Source of the DNA: Xylocopa sonorina
Taxonomy: Eukaryota > Arthropoda > Insecta > Hymenoptera > Apidae
DNA length: 64,000 nt
Reading direction: 5' to 3'
Assembly (NCBI RefSeq): GCF_050948175.1
Contig: NW_027490264.1
Coordinates: forward strand, 124,001 to 188,000
Part shown: one piece after another, positions 37,806 to 52,800 of the stretch
Numbering within the stretch: position 1 is the stretch's first letter
Layout of the letters: each line of letters opens with the position of its first letter
Position numbers and translations under genes: made by a program
Notes under the pieces: model-generated
The model's input: the letters and a program-made list of their open reading frames with translations, nothing else
What the model was told of the DNA's origin: nothing
The model's database searches: none

Positions 37806-40800
37806 GATGTCTCCGCATCGAGGCCATAGAGTTTTAATGCTTCTTAAAACGCGATATCGCATCTCCCTTCTATGTTTCGTGAAAAGATATAATATTCATT
37901 GCGAAGTGTCATGTACACCTCGTATTCACTTCAAAAGAATGTAAATGAGACACTTCCTTGCTAGGAAATAGCGTTTTCAGATGTCTACGTATCGCAGCAA
38001 AAGGGTTCTAATGCTACTTAAATCGCAATATCGCATCTTATTTCTATGTTTCGTGATATAATATAATATTCATTGCGAAGTGTCATGTACACCTCGTATT
38101 CAATTGAAAAGAAAGTAAATTCGACAATTGCTTGCTAGGATATAGCGTTTGCAGATGTCTACGTATCGTAGCAATAAAGTTCTAATGCTACTTAAATCGC
38201 GATATTGCATCTCATTTCTATGTTTTGTGATTAGATATAATGTTCATTGCGAATGGTCATGTATACCTTGTATTCACTTCAAAAGAATGTAAATGCGACT
38301 ATTGCTTGCTAGGAAATAGCGTTTGCAGATGTCTACGTATCGTAGCAATAGCGTTCTAATGCTACTTAAATCACGATATGACACATCATTTATATGTTTC
38401 GTGATAAGATATAATATTTATTGCGAAGTGTCATGTGTACCTCGTATTCACTTCAAAAGAATGTAAGTGCGACACTTCCATGCTAGGAAATAGCGTTTGC
38501 AGATGTCTCCACATCGAGGCCATAGATTTCTAATGCTTCTCAAAACGCGATATCGCATCTCATTTCTATGCTTCATGATTAGATATAATATTCATTGCGA
38601 AGTGCCGCTTTTACCTTGCATACACTTCAAATGAATTTAATGCGACACTTCCTTGCTATTAAATAGCTTTTGCAGATGTCTACGTGTCGTAGCAATGGAG
38701 TTCTAATGCTTCCCAAAACGCGATACAGCATCTCATTCCTATGATCCATGATAAGATATAATATTCATTGCGAAGTGTCATGTATACCTCGTATTCACTT
38801 CGAAGAATGTAAATGTGACACATCCTTGACAGGAAATAGCGTTTCCATATGTCTACGTATCGTAGCAATAGTGTTCTAATGCTTCCCAAAACGCGATACC
38901 GCTTCTCATTCCTATGTTTCATGATGAGATATAATATTCATTGTGAAGTGTCATGTATACCTCGTATTCACTTCAAAAGAATGTAAATGCGACACATCTT
39001 TGTTAGTAAATAGTGTTTCCAGATGTCTATGTATCGAAACAATACAGTTCTAATGCTTCTTCAATCGAGGTATCGCATCTCATTTCTATGATACATGATA
39101 AGATGTAATATTCATTGCGAAATGTCATGCATACCTCGCACTCACTTCAACCGAATGTAAATGCGCAACTTCCTTCCTAGGAAATAGCGTTTCCAGATGT
39201 CTACGTATCGAAACACTTGATTTCTAATGCTTCTTAAAACGCGATATCGCATCTCATTTCTATGTTTCATGATAAGATATAATATTCATTGTGCAGTATT
39301 ATGTATATCTCGTCTATACTTCAAATGAATGTAAATGCGACACTTCCTTGCTAGGAAATAGCGTTTGCAGATGTCTACGGATCGTGGGATTAGATATCCA
39401 ATGCTTCTCAAAACGCGATATCGCTTCTCATTTCTATGTTTCATGATAATATATAATATTCACTGCGAATTGTCATGTATACCTCGTATTCCTATCAAAA
39501 GAATGTAAGTGCGACACTTACTTGCTAGGAGGTAGCGTTTGCAGATTTCTACGTATCGAGGCAATAGAGTTCTAAACTTGTTAATTCGCGATATCGCATC
39601 TCATTTCTATGATTCATGATAAGATATAATATTCATTGTGCAGTGTTATGTATACTTCGTATTCACTTCAAAAGAATGTAAATGCGACACTTCCTTGCTA
39701 GGAAATAGCGTTTGCAGATGTCTACGTATTGAGGCAATAGAGTTCTAAACTTGTTAATTCGCGATATCGCATCTCATTTCTATGTTTCATGATAATATAT
39801 AATATTCATTGCGAAGTGTTATGTATACCTCGCATACACTTCAAATGAATGTAAATGCGGCATTTCCTTGCTAGGAAATAGCGTTTGCAGATGTCTACGT
39901 ATCGAAGCAATAGAGTTCTAATGCTTCTTATATCGCCATACCGCTTCTGATATCTACGTTTCTTGATAAGATATAATATTCGTTGGGAAGTGTCATGTAT
40001 ACCTCATATTCACTTCAAAAGAATGTAAATGCGGCACTTCCATGCTAGGTAATAGCGTTTGCAGATGCCTACGTAACGTTGGAATATAGTTGAAATGCTT
40101 CTTAAAACGCGACATCGCATCTCATTTCTATGTTTCATGATAAGATATAATATTCATTGCGAATTGTGATGTATACCTCGCATACTCTTCAATTGAATGT
40201 AAATGCGACAGTTCCTTGGTAGGAAATAGCGTTTGCTGATGGCTACGTATCCAATCAGTAGAGTTCTAATGCTTCTTAAAATGGGATATAGCATCTGTTT
40301 TCTATGTTTCATGATAACATGTAATATTCATATCGAAGTATCATGTATACCTCGTATTCACTTCAAAAGAATGTAAATGCGACACTTCCATGCTAGAAAA
40401 TAGCGCTTGCATATGCCTACGTATCGTAGGAATAGAGTTCTAATGCTTCTTAAAACGCGATATCGCATCTCATTTCTATGTTTCATGATAAGATATAATA
40501 TTCATAGCGAAGTATCATGTATACCTCGTATTCACTTTTAAAGAATGTAATTGCGACACTTCCATGCAAGGGAATAGCGTTTACAGATGCCTTAGTATCG
40601 TAGGAATAGAGTTCTAATGCTTCTTAAAACGGGATATCGCATCTCATTTCTATGTTTCGTGATAAGGTATAATATTCATTGCGAAATGTCATGAATACCT
40701 CGTATTCACTTCAAAAGAAAGTAAATGCGACACTTTCTTGCTAGCAAACTGTGTTTGCTGATGTCTACTTATCGAAGCAATAGAGGTCTAATGCTTCTTA

Positions 40801-43800
40801 AATCGCTATATCGCATCTCATTTCTATGTTTCATGATAAGATATAATGTTCATTATGGATTGTTATGTATACCTCGTATTCACTTCTAAAATATGTAAAT
40901 GAGACACATCCTTGCTAGGATATAGTGTTTGCAGATATCCCCGTATCGAAGCAAGAGAGTTCTAATGCTCCTTAAATCGCGATATCGCACCACATATCTA
41001 TGCATCCTGATAAGATATAATATTTATAATGCAGTTTTATGTATACCTCGTATTCACTTCAAGAGAAAGTAAATGCGACACTTCCTTGCTAGGAAATAGG
41101 GTTTTCAGATGTCTACGTATCGAAGCAATAGACTTCTAATGCATCCTGAATCGCGATATCTCATCTCATTTCGATGTTTCGTGATAAGATATAATACTAA
41201 TTTCGAAGTGTCATGTATACCTCGCATACGCTTCAAATGAAAGTAAGTGCGAAACTGTTTTGCTAGGAAATAGTGTTTCTAGATATCTACGTATCGTAGC
41301 AGTAGAGCTCTAATGCTTTATAAATCGCGATATCGCATCTCATTTCTATGTCTCATGATAAGATATAATACTCATTGTGCATTGTTATGTATACCTCGTA
41401 TTCATGCGACTCTGTCGTACACCTGCGACTCTTCCTTGCTTGGAAATAGCGTTTGCAGATGTCTACGTATCATAGCAATAGTGTTCTAATGCTTCCAAAA
41501 AGCGATATCGCATCTCATTTGTATGCTTCATGATAAGATATAATATACATTGCGAAGTGTCATGTATTCCTCGCATACACTTCAAATGAATGTAAATGCG
41601 ACACTTCCTTGCTAGGAAATAGCGTTTGTAGATGTCTCCGCATCGAGGCCATAGAGTTTTAATGCTTCTTAAAACGCGATATCGCATCTCCCTTCTATGT
41701 TTCGTGAAAAGATATAATATTCATTGCGAAGTGTCATGTACACCTCGTATTCACTTCAAAAGAATGTAAATGAGACACTTCCTTGCTAGGAAATAGCGTT
41801 TTCAGATGTCTACGTATCGCAGCAAAAGGGTTCTAATGCTACTTAAATCGCAATATCGCATCTTATTTCTATGTTTCGTGATATAATATAATATTCATTG
41901 CGAAGTGTCATGTACACCTCGTATTCAATTGAAAAGAAAGTAAATTCGACTATTGCTTGCTAGGAAATAGCGTTTGCAGATGTCTACGTATCGTAGCAAT
42001 AAAGTTCTAATGCTACTTAAATCGCGATATTGCATCTCATTTCTATGTTTTGTGATTAGATATAATGTTCATTGCGAATGGTCATGTATACCTTGTATTC
42101 ACTTCAAAAGAATGTAAATGCGACTATTGCTTGCTAGGAAATAGCGTTTGCAGATGTCTACGTATCGTAGCAATAGCGTTCTAATGCTACTTAAATCACG
42201 ATATGACACCTCATTTATATGTTTCGTGATAAGATATAATATTTATTGCGAAGTGTCATGTATACCTCGTATTCACTTCAAAAGAATGTAAGTGCGACAC
42301 TTCCATGCTAGGAAATAGCGTTTGCAGATGTCTCCGCATCGAGGCCATAGATTTCTAATGCTTCTCAAAACGCGATATCGCATCTCATTTCTATGCTTCA
42401 TGATTAGATATAATATTCATTGCGAAGTGCCGCTTTTACCTTGCATACACTTCAAATGAATTTAATGCGACACTTCCTTGCTATTAAATAGCTTTTGCAG
42501 ATGTCTACGTGTCGTAGCAATGGAGTTCTAATGCTTCCCAAAACGCGATACAGCATCTCATTCCTATGATCCATGATAAGATATAATATTCATTGCGAAG
42601 TGTCATGTATACCTCGTATTCACTTCGAAGAATGTAAATGTGACACATCCTTGACAGGAAATAGCGTTTCCATATGTCTACGTATCGTAGCAATAGTGTT
42701 CTAATGCTTCCCAAAACGCGATACCGCATCTCATTTTCATGTTTCATGATAAGATATAATATTCATTGTGAAGTGTCATGTATACCTCGTATTCACTTCA
42801 AAAGAATGTAAATGCGACACATCTTTGTTAGTAAATAGTGTTTCCAGATGTCTACGTATCGAAACACTTGATTTCTAATGCTTCTTAAAACGCGATATCG
42901 CATCTCATTTCTATGTTTCATGATAAGATATAATATTCATTGTGCAGTATTATGTATATCTCGTCTATACTTCAAATGAATGTAAATGCGACACTTCCTT
43001 GCTAGGAAATAGCGTTTGCAGATGTCGACGTATCGTGGGATTAGAGATCCAATGCTTCTCAAAACGCGATATCGCTTCTCATTTCTATGTTTCATGATAA
43101 TATATAATATTCATTGCGAAGTGTTATGTATACATCGCATACACTTCAAATGAATGTAAATGCGGCATTTCCGTGCTAGGAAATAGCGTTTGCAGATGTC
43201 TACGGATCGTGGGATTAGATATCCAATGCTTCTCAAAACGCAATATCGCTTCTCATTTCTATGTTTCATGATAATATATAATATTCACTGCGAATTGTCA
43301 TGTATACCTCGTATTCCTATCAAAAGAATGTAAGTGCGACACTTACTTGCTAGGAGGTAGCGTTTGCAGATTTCTACGTATCGAGGCAATAGAGTTCTAA
43401 ACTTGTTAATTCGCGATATCGCATCTCATTTCTATGATTCATGATAAGATATAATATACATTGTGCAGTGTTATGTATACTTCGTATTCACTTCAAAAGA
43501 ATGTAAATGCGACACTTCCTTGCTAGGAAATAGCGTTTGCAGATGTCTACGTATCGAGGCAATAGAGTTCTAAACTTGTTAATTCGCGATATCGCATCTC
43601 ATTTCTATGTTTCATGATAATATATAATATTCATTGCGAAGTGTTATGTATACCTCGCATACACTTCAAATGAATGTAAATGCGGCATTTCCTTGCTAGG
43701 AAATAGCGTTTGCAGATGTCTACGTATCGAAGCAATAGAGTTCTAATGCTTCTTATATCGCCATACCGCTTCTGATATCTACGTTTCTTGATAAGATATA

Positions 43801-46800
43801 ATATTCGTTGGGACGTGTCATGTATACCTCATATTCACTTCAAAAGAATGTAAATGCGGCACTTCCATGCTAGGTAATAGCGTTTGCAGATGCCTACGTA
43901 ACGTTGGAATATAGTTGAAATGCTTCTTAAAACGCGATATCGCATCTCATTTCTATGTTTCATGATAAGATATAATATTCATTGCGAATTGTGATGTATA
44001 CCTCGCATACTCTTCAATTGAATGTAAATGCGACAGTTCCTTGGTAGGAAATAGCGTTTGCTGATGGCTACGTATCCAAACAGTAGAGTTCTAATGCTTC
44101 TTAAAATGGGATATAGCATCTGTTTTCTATGTTTCATGATAACATGTAATATTCATATCGAAGTATCATGTATACCTCGTATTCACTTCAAAAGAATGTA
44201 AATGCGACACTTCCATGCTAGAAAATAGCGCTTGCATATGCCTACGTATCGTAGGAATAGAGTTCTAATGCTTCTTAAAACGCGATATCGCATCTCATTT
44301 CTATGTTTCATGATAAGATATAATATTCATAGCGAAGTATCATGTATACCTCGTATTCACTTTTAAAGAATGTAATTGCGACACTTCCATGCAAGGGAAT
44401 AGCGTTTACAGATGCCTTAGTATCGTAGGAATAGAGTTCTAATGCTTCTTAAAACGGGATATCGCATCTCATTTCTATGTTTCGTGATAAGGTATAATAT
44501 TCATTGCGAAGTGTCATGAATACCTCGTATTCACTTCAAAAGAAAGTAAATGCGACACTTTCTTGCTAGCAAACTGTGTTTGCTGATGTCTACTTATCGA
44601 AGCAATAGAGGTCTAATGCTTCTTAAATCGCTATATCGCATCTCATTTCTATGTTTCATGATAAGATATAATGTTCATTATGGATTGTTATGTATACCTC
44701 GTATTCACTTCAAAAGCATGTAAATGAGACACTTCCTTGCTAGGAAATAGCGTTTTCAGATGTCTACGTATCGCAGCAAAAGGGTTCTAATGCTACTTAA
44801 ATCGCAATATCGCATCTTATTTCTATGTTTCGTGATATAATATAATATTCATTGCGAAGTGTCATGTACACGTCGTATTCAATTGAAAAGAAAGTAAAGT
44901 CGACTATTGCTTGCTAGGATATAGCGTTTGCAGATGTCTACGTATCGTAGCAATAAAGTTCTAATGCTACTTAAATCACGATATGACACCTCATTTATAT
45001 GTTTCGTGATAAGATATAATATTTATTGCGAAGTGTCATGTATACCTCGTATTCACTTCAAAAGAATGTAAGTGCGACACTTCCATGCTAGGAAATAGCG
45101 TTTGCAGATGTCTCCGCATCGAGGCCATAGATTTCTAATGCTTCTCAAAACGCGATATCGCATCTCATTTCTATGCTTCATTATTAGATATAATATTCAT
45201 TGCGAAGTGTTATGTATACCTCGCATACACTTCAAATGAATGTAAATGCGGCATTTCCTTGCTAGGAAATAGCGTTTGCAGATGTCTACGTATCGAAGCA
45301 ATAGAGTTCTAATGCTTCTTATATCGCCATACTGCTTCTGATATCTACGTTTCTTGATAAGATATAATATTCGTTGGGAAGTGTCATGTATACCTCATAT
45401 TCACTTCAAAAGAATGTAAATGCGGCACTTCCATGCTAGGTAATAGCGTTTGCAGATGCCTACGTAACGTTGGAATATAGTTGAAATGCTTCTTAAAACG
45501 CGACATCGCATCTCATTTCTATGTTTCATGATAAGATATAATATTCATTGCGAATTGTGATGTATACCTCGCATACTCTTCAATTGATTGTAAATGCGAC
45601 AGTTCCTTGGTAGGAAATAGCGTTTGCTGATGGCTACGTATCCAATCAGTAGAGTTCTAATGCTTCTTAAAATGGGATATAGCATCTGTTTTCTATGTTT
45701 CATGATAACATGTAATATTCATATCGAAGTATCATGTATACCTCGTATTCACTTCAAAAGAATGTAAATGCGACACTTCCATACTAGAAAATAGCGCTTG
45801 CATATGCCTACGTATCGTAGGAATAGAGTTCTAATGCTTCTTAAAACGCGATATCGCATCTCATTTCTATGTTTCATGATAAGATATAATATTCATAGCG
45901 AAGTATCATGTATACCTCGTATTCACTTTTAAAGAATGTAATTGCGACACTTCCATGCAAGGGAATAGCGTTTACAGATGCCTTAGTATCGTAGGAATAG
46001 AGTTCTAATGCTTCTTAAAACGGGATATCGCATCTCATTTCTATGTTTCGTGATAAGGTATAATATTCATTGCGAAGTGTCATGAATACCTCGTATTCAC
46101 TTCAAAAGAAAGTAAATGCGACACTTTCTTGCTAGCAAACTGTGTTTGCTGATGTCTACTTATCGAAGCAATAGAGGTCTAATGCTTCTTAAATCGCTAT
46201 ATCGCATCTCATTTCTATGTTTCATGATAAGATATAATGTTCATTATGGATTGTTATGTATACCTCGTATTCACTTCTAAAATATGTAAATGAGACACAT
46301 CCTTGCTAGGATATAGTGTTTGCAGATATCCCCGTATCGAAGCAAGAGAGTTCTAATGCTCCTTAAATCGCGATATCGCACCACATATCTATGCATCCTG
46401 ATAAGATATAATATTTATAATGCAGTTTTATGTATACCTCGTATTCACTTCAAGAGAAAGTAAATGCGACACTTCCTTGCTAGGAAATAGGGTTTTCAGA
46501 TGTCTACGTATCGAAGCAATAGACTTCTAATGCATCCTGAATCGCGATATCTCATCTCATTTCGATGCTTCGTGATAAGATATAATACTAATTTCGAAGT
46601 GTCATGTATACCTCGCATACGCTTCAAATGAAAGTAAGTGCGAAACTGTTTTGCTAGGAAATAGTGTTTCTAGATATCTACGTATCGTAGCAATAGAGCT
46701 CTAATGCTTTATAAATCGCGATATCGCATCTCATTTCTATGTTTCATGATAAGATATAATACTCATTGTGCATTGTTATGTATACCTCGTATTCATGCGA

Positions 46801-49800
46801 CCCTGTCGTACACCTGCGACTCTTCCTTGCTAGGAAATAGCGTTTGCAGATGTCTACGTATCATAGCAATAGTGTTCTAATGCTTCCAAAAAGCGATATC
46901 GCATCTCATTTGTATGCTTCATGATAAGATATAATATACATTGCGAAGTGTCATGTATTCCTCGCATACACTTCAAATGAATGTAAATGCGTCACTTCCT
47001 TGCTAGGAAATAGCGTTTGTAGATGTCTCCGCATCGAGGCCATAGAGTTTTAATGCTTCTTAAAACACGATATCGCATCTCCCTTCTATGTTTCGTGAAA
47101 AGATATAATATTCATTGCGAAGTGTCATGTACACCTCGTATTCACTTCAAAAGAATGTAAATGAGACACTTCCTTGCTAGGAAATAGCGTTTTCAGATGT
47201 CTACGTATCGCAGCAAAAGGGTTCTAATGCTACTTAAATCGCAATATCGCATCTTATTTCTATGTTTCGTGATATAATATAATATTCATTGCGAAGTGTC
47301 ATGTACACCTCGTATTCAATTGAAAAGAAAGTAAATTCGACTATTGCTTGCTAGGAAATAGCGTTTGCAGATGTCTACGTATCGTAGCAATAAAGTTCTA
47401 ATGCTACTTAAATCGCGATATTGCATCTCATTTCTATGTTTTGTGATTAGATATAATGTTCATTGCGAATGGTCATGTATACCTTGTATTCACTTCAAAA
47501 GAATGTAAATGCGACTATTGCTTGCTAGGAAATAGCGTTTGCAGATGTCTACGTATCGTAGCAATAGCGTTCTAATGCTACTTAAATCACGATATGACAC
47601 CTCATTTATATGTTTCGTGATAAGATATAATATTTATTGCGAAGTGTCATGTATACCTCGTATTCACTTCAAAAGAATGTAAGTACGACACTTCCATGCT
47701 AGGAAATAGCGTTTGCAGATGTCTCCGCATCGAGGCCATAGATTTCTAATGCTTCTCAAAACGCGATATCGCATCTCATTTCTATGCTTCATGATTAGAT
47801 ATAATATTCATTGCGAAGTGCCGCTTTTACCTTGCATACACTTCAAATGAATTTAATGCGACACTTCCTTGCTATTAAATAGCTTTTGCAGATGTCTACG
47901 TGTCGTAGCAATGGAGTTCTAATGCTTCCCAAAACGCAATACAGCATCTCATTCCTATGATCCATGATAAGATATAATATTCATTGCGAAGTGTCATATA
48001 TACCTCGTATTCACTTCGAAGAATGTAAATGTGACACATCCTTGACAGGAAATAGCGTTTCCATATGTCTACGTATCGTAGCAATAGTGTTCTAATGCTT
48101 CCCAAAACGCGATACCGCTTCTCATTCCTATGTTTCATGATAAGATATAATATTCATTGTGAAGTGTCATGTATACCTCGTATTCACTTCAAAAGAATGT
48201 AAATGCGACACATCTTTGTTAGTAAATAGTGTTTCCAGATGTCTATGTATCGAAACAATAGAGTTCTAATGCTTCTTCAATCGAGGTATCGCATCTCATT
48301 TCTATGATACATGATAAGATGTAATATTCATTGCGAAATGTCATGCATACCTCGCACTCACTTCAACCGAATGTAAATGCGCAACTTCCTTCCTAGGAAA
48401 TAGCGTTTCCAGATGTCTACGTATCGAAACACTTGATTTCTAATGCTTCTTAAAACGCGATATCGCATCTCATTTCTATGTTTCATGATAAGATATAATA
48501 TTCATTGTGCAGTATTATGTATATCTCGTCTATACTTCAAATGAATGTAAATGCGACACTTCCTTGCTAGGAAATAGCGTTTGCAGATGTCGACGTATCG
48601 TGGGATTAGAGATCCAATGCTTCTCAAAACGCGATATCGCTTCTCATTTCTATGTTTCATGATAATATATAATATTCATTGCGAAGTGTTATGTATACAT
48701 CGCATACACTTCAAATGAATGTAAATGCGGCATTTCCGTGCTAGGAAATAGCGTTTGCAGATGTCTACGGATCGTGGGATTAGATATCCAATGCTTCTCA
48801 AGACGCGATATCGCTTCTCATTTCTATGTTTCATGATAATATATAATATTCACTGCGAATTGTCATGTATACCTCGTATTCCTATCAAAAGAATGTAAGT
48901 GCGACACTTACTTGCTAGGAGGTAGCGTTTGCAGATTTCTACGTATCGAGGCAATAGAGTTCTAAACTTGTTAATTCGCGATATCGCATCTCATTTCTAT
49001 GATTCATAATAAGATATAATATTCATTGTGCAGTGTTATGTATACTTCGTATTCACTTCAAAAGAATGTAAATGCGACACTTCCTTGCTAGGAAATAGCG
49101 TTTGCAGATGTCTACGTATCGAGGCAATAGAGTTCTAAACTTGTTAATTCGCGATATCGCATCTCATTTCTATGTTTCATGATAATATATAATATTCATT
49201 GCGAAGTGTTATGTATACCTCGCATACACTTCAAATGAATGTAAATGCGGCATTTCCTTGCTAGGAAATAGCGTTTGCAGATGTCTACGTATCGAAGCAA
49301 TAGAGTTCTAATGCTTCTTATATCGCCATACCGCTTCTGATATCTACGTTTCTTGATAAGATATAATATTCGTTGGGACGTGTCATGTATACCTCATATT
49401 CACTTCAAAAGAATGTAAATGCGGCACTTCCATGCTAGGTAATAGCGTTTGCAGATGCCTACGTAACGTTGGAATATAGTTGAAATGCTTCTTAAAACGC
49501 GATATCGCATCTCATTTCTATGTTTCATGATAAGATATAATATTCATTGCGAATTGTGATGTATACCTCGCATACTCTTCAATTGAATGTAAATGCGACA
49601 GTTCCTTGGTAGGAAATAGCGTTCGCTGATGGCTACGTATCCAAACAGTAGAGTTCTAATGCTTCTTAAAATGGGATATAGCATCTGTTTTCTATGTTTC
49701 ATGATAACATGTAATATTCATATCGAAGTATCATGTATACCTCGTATTCACTTCAAAAGAATGTAAATGCGACACTTCCATGCTAGAAAATAGCGCTTGC

Positions 49801-52800
49801 ATATGCCTACGTATCGTAGGAATAGAGTTCTAATGCTTCTTAAAACGCGATATCGCATCTCATTTCTATGTTTCATGATAAGATATAATATTCATAGCGA
49901 AGTATCATGTATACCTCGTATTCACTTTTAAAGAATGTAATTGCGACACTTCCATGCAAGGGAATAGCGTTTACAGATGCCTTAGTATCGTAGGAATAGA
50001 GTTCTAATGCTTCTTAAAACGGGATATCGCATCTCATTTCTATGTTTCGTGATAAGGTATAATATTCATTGCGAAGTGTCATGAATACCTCGTATTCACT
50101 TCAAAAGAAAGTAAATGCGACACTTTCTTGCTAGCAAACTGTGTTTGCTGATGTCTACTTATCGAAGCAATAGAGGTCTAATGCTTCTTAAATCGCTATA
50201 TCGCATCTCATTTCTATGTTTCATGATAAGATATAATGTTCATTATGGATTGTTATGTATACCTCGTATTCACTTCTAAAATATGTAAATGAGACACATC
50301 CTTGCTAGGATATAGTGTTTGCAGATATCCCCGTATCGAAGCAAGAGAGTTCTAATGCTCCTTAAATCGCGATATCGCACCACATATCTATGCATCCTGA
50401 TAAGATATAATATTTATAATGCAGTTTTATGTATACCTCGTATTCACTTCAAGAGAAAGTAAATGCGACACTTCCTTGCTAGGAAATAGGGTTTTCAGAT
50501 GTCTACGTATCGAAGCAATAGACTTCTAATGCATCCTGAATCGCGATATCTCATCTCATTTCGATGTTTCGTGATAAGATATAATACTAATTTCGAAGTG
50601 TCATGTATACCTCGCATACGCTTCAAATGAAAGTAAGTGCGAAACTGTTTTGCTAGGAAATAGTGTTTCTAGATATCTACGTATCGTAGCAATAGAGCTC
50701 TAATGCTTTATAAATCGCGATATCGCATCTCATTTCTATGTTTCATGATAAGATATAATACTCATTGTGCATTGTTATGTATACCTCGTATTCATGCGAC
50801 CCTGTCGTACACCTGCGACTCTTCCTTGCTAGGAAATAGCGTTTGCAGATGTCTACGTATCATAGCAATAGAGTTTTAATGCTTCTTAAAACGCGATATC
50901 GCATCTCCCTTCTATGTTTCGTGAAAAGATATAATATTCATTGCGAAGTGTCATGTACACCTCGTATTCACTTCAAAAGAATGTAAATGAGACACTTCCT
51001 TGCTAGGAAATAGCGTTTTCAGATGTCTACGTATCGCAGCAAAAGGGTTCTAATGCTACTTAAATCGCAATATCGCATCTTATTTCTATGTTTCGTGATA
51101 TAATATAATATTCATTGCGAAGTGTCATGTACACCTCGTATTCAATTGAAAAGAAAGTAAATTCGACTATTGCTTGCTAGGAAATAGCGTTTGCAGATGT
51201 CTACGTATCGTAGCAATAAAGTTCTAATGCTACTTAAATCGCGATATTGCATCTCATTTCTATGTTTTGTGATTAGATATAATGTTCATTGCGAATGGTC
51301 ATGTATACCTTGTATTCACTTCAAAAGAATGTAAATGCGACTATTGCTTGCTAGGAAATAGCGTTTGCAGATGTCTACGTATCGTAGCAATAGCGTTCTA
51401 ATGCTACTTAAATCACGATATGACACCTCATTTATATGTTTCGTGATAAGATATAATATTTATTGCGAAGTGTCATGTATACCTCGTATTCACTTCGAAG
51501 AATGTAAATGTGACACATCCTTGACAGGAAATAGCGTTTCCATATGTCTACGTATCGTAGCAATAGTGTTCTAATGCTTCCCAAAACGCGATACCGCTTC
51601 TCATTCCTATGTTTCATGATAAGATATAATATTCATTGTGAAGTGTCATGTATACCTCGTATTCACTTCAAAAGAATGTAAATGCGACACATCTTTGTTA
51701 GTAAATAGTGTTTCCAGATGTCTATGTATCGAAACAATAGAGTTCTAATGCTTCTTCAATCGAGGTATCGCATCTCATTTCTATGATACATGATAAGATG
51801 TAATATTCATTGCGAAATGTCATGCATACCTCGCACTCACTTCAACCGAATGTAAATGCGCAACTTCCTTCCTAGGAAATAGCGTTTCCAGATGTCTACG
51901 TATCGAAACACTTGATTTCTAATGCTTCTTAAAACGCGATATCGCATCTCATTTCTATGTTTCATGATAAGATATAATATTCATTGTGCAGTATTATGTA
52001 TATCTCGTCTATACTTCAAATGAATGTAAATGCGACACTTCCTTGCTAGGAAATAGCGTTTGCAGATGTCGACGTATCGTGGGATTAGAGATCCAATGCT
52101 TCTCAAAACGCGATATCGCTTCTCATTTCTATGTTTCATGATAATATATAATATTCATTGCGAAGTGTTATGTATACATCGCATACACTTCAAATGAATG
52201 TAAATGCGGCATTTCCGTGCTAGGAAATAGCGTTTGCAGATGTCTACGGATCGTGGGATTAGATATCCAATGCTTCTCAAAACGCGATATCGCTTCTCAT
52301 TTCTATGTTTCATGATAATATATAATATTCACTGCGAATTGTCATGTATACCTCGTATTCCTATCAAAAGAATGTAAGTGCGACACTTACTTGCTAGGAG
52401 GTAGCGTTTGCAGATTTCTACGTATCGAGGCAATAGAGTTCTAAACTTGTTAATTCGCGATATCGCATCTCATTTCTATGATTCATAATAAGATATAATA
52501 TTCATTGTGCAGTGTTATGTATACTTCGTATTCACTTCAAAAGAATGTAAATGCGACACTTCCTTGCTAGGAAATAGCGTTTGCAGATGTCTACGTATCG
52601 AGGCAATAGAGTTCTAAACTTGTTAATTCGCGATATCGCATCTCATTTCTATGTTTCATGATAATATATAATATTCATTGCGAAGTGTTATGTATACCTC
52701 GCATACACTTCAAATGAATGTAAATGCGGCATTTCCTTGCTAGGAAATAGCGTTTGCAGATGTCTACGTATCGAAGCAATAGAGTTCTAATGCTTCTTAT

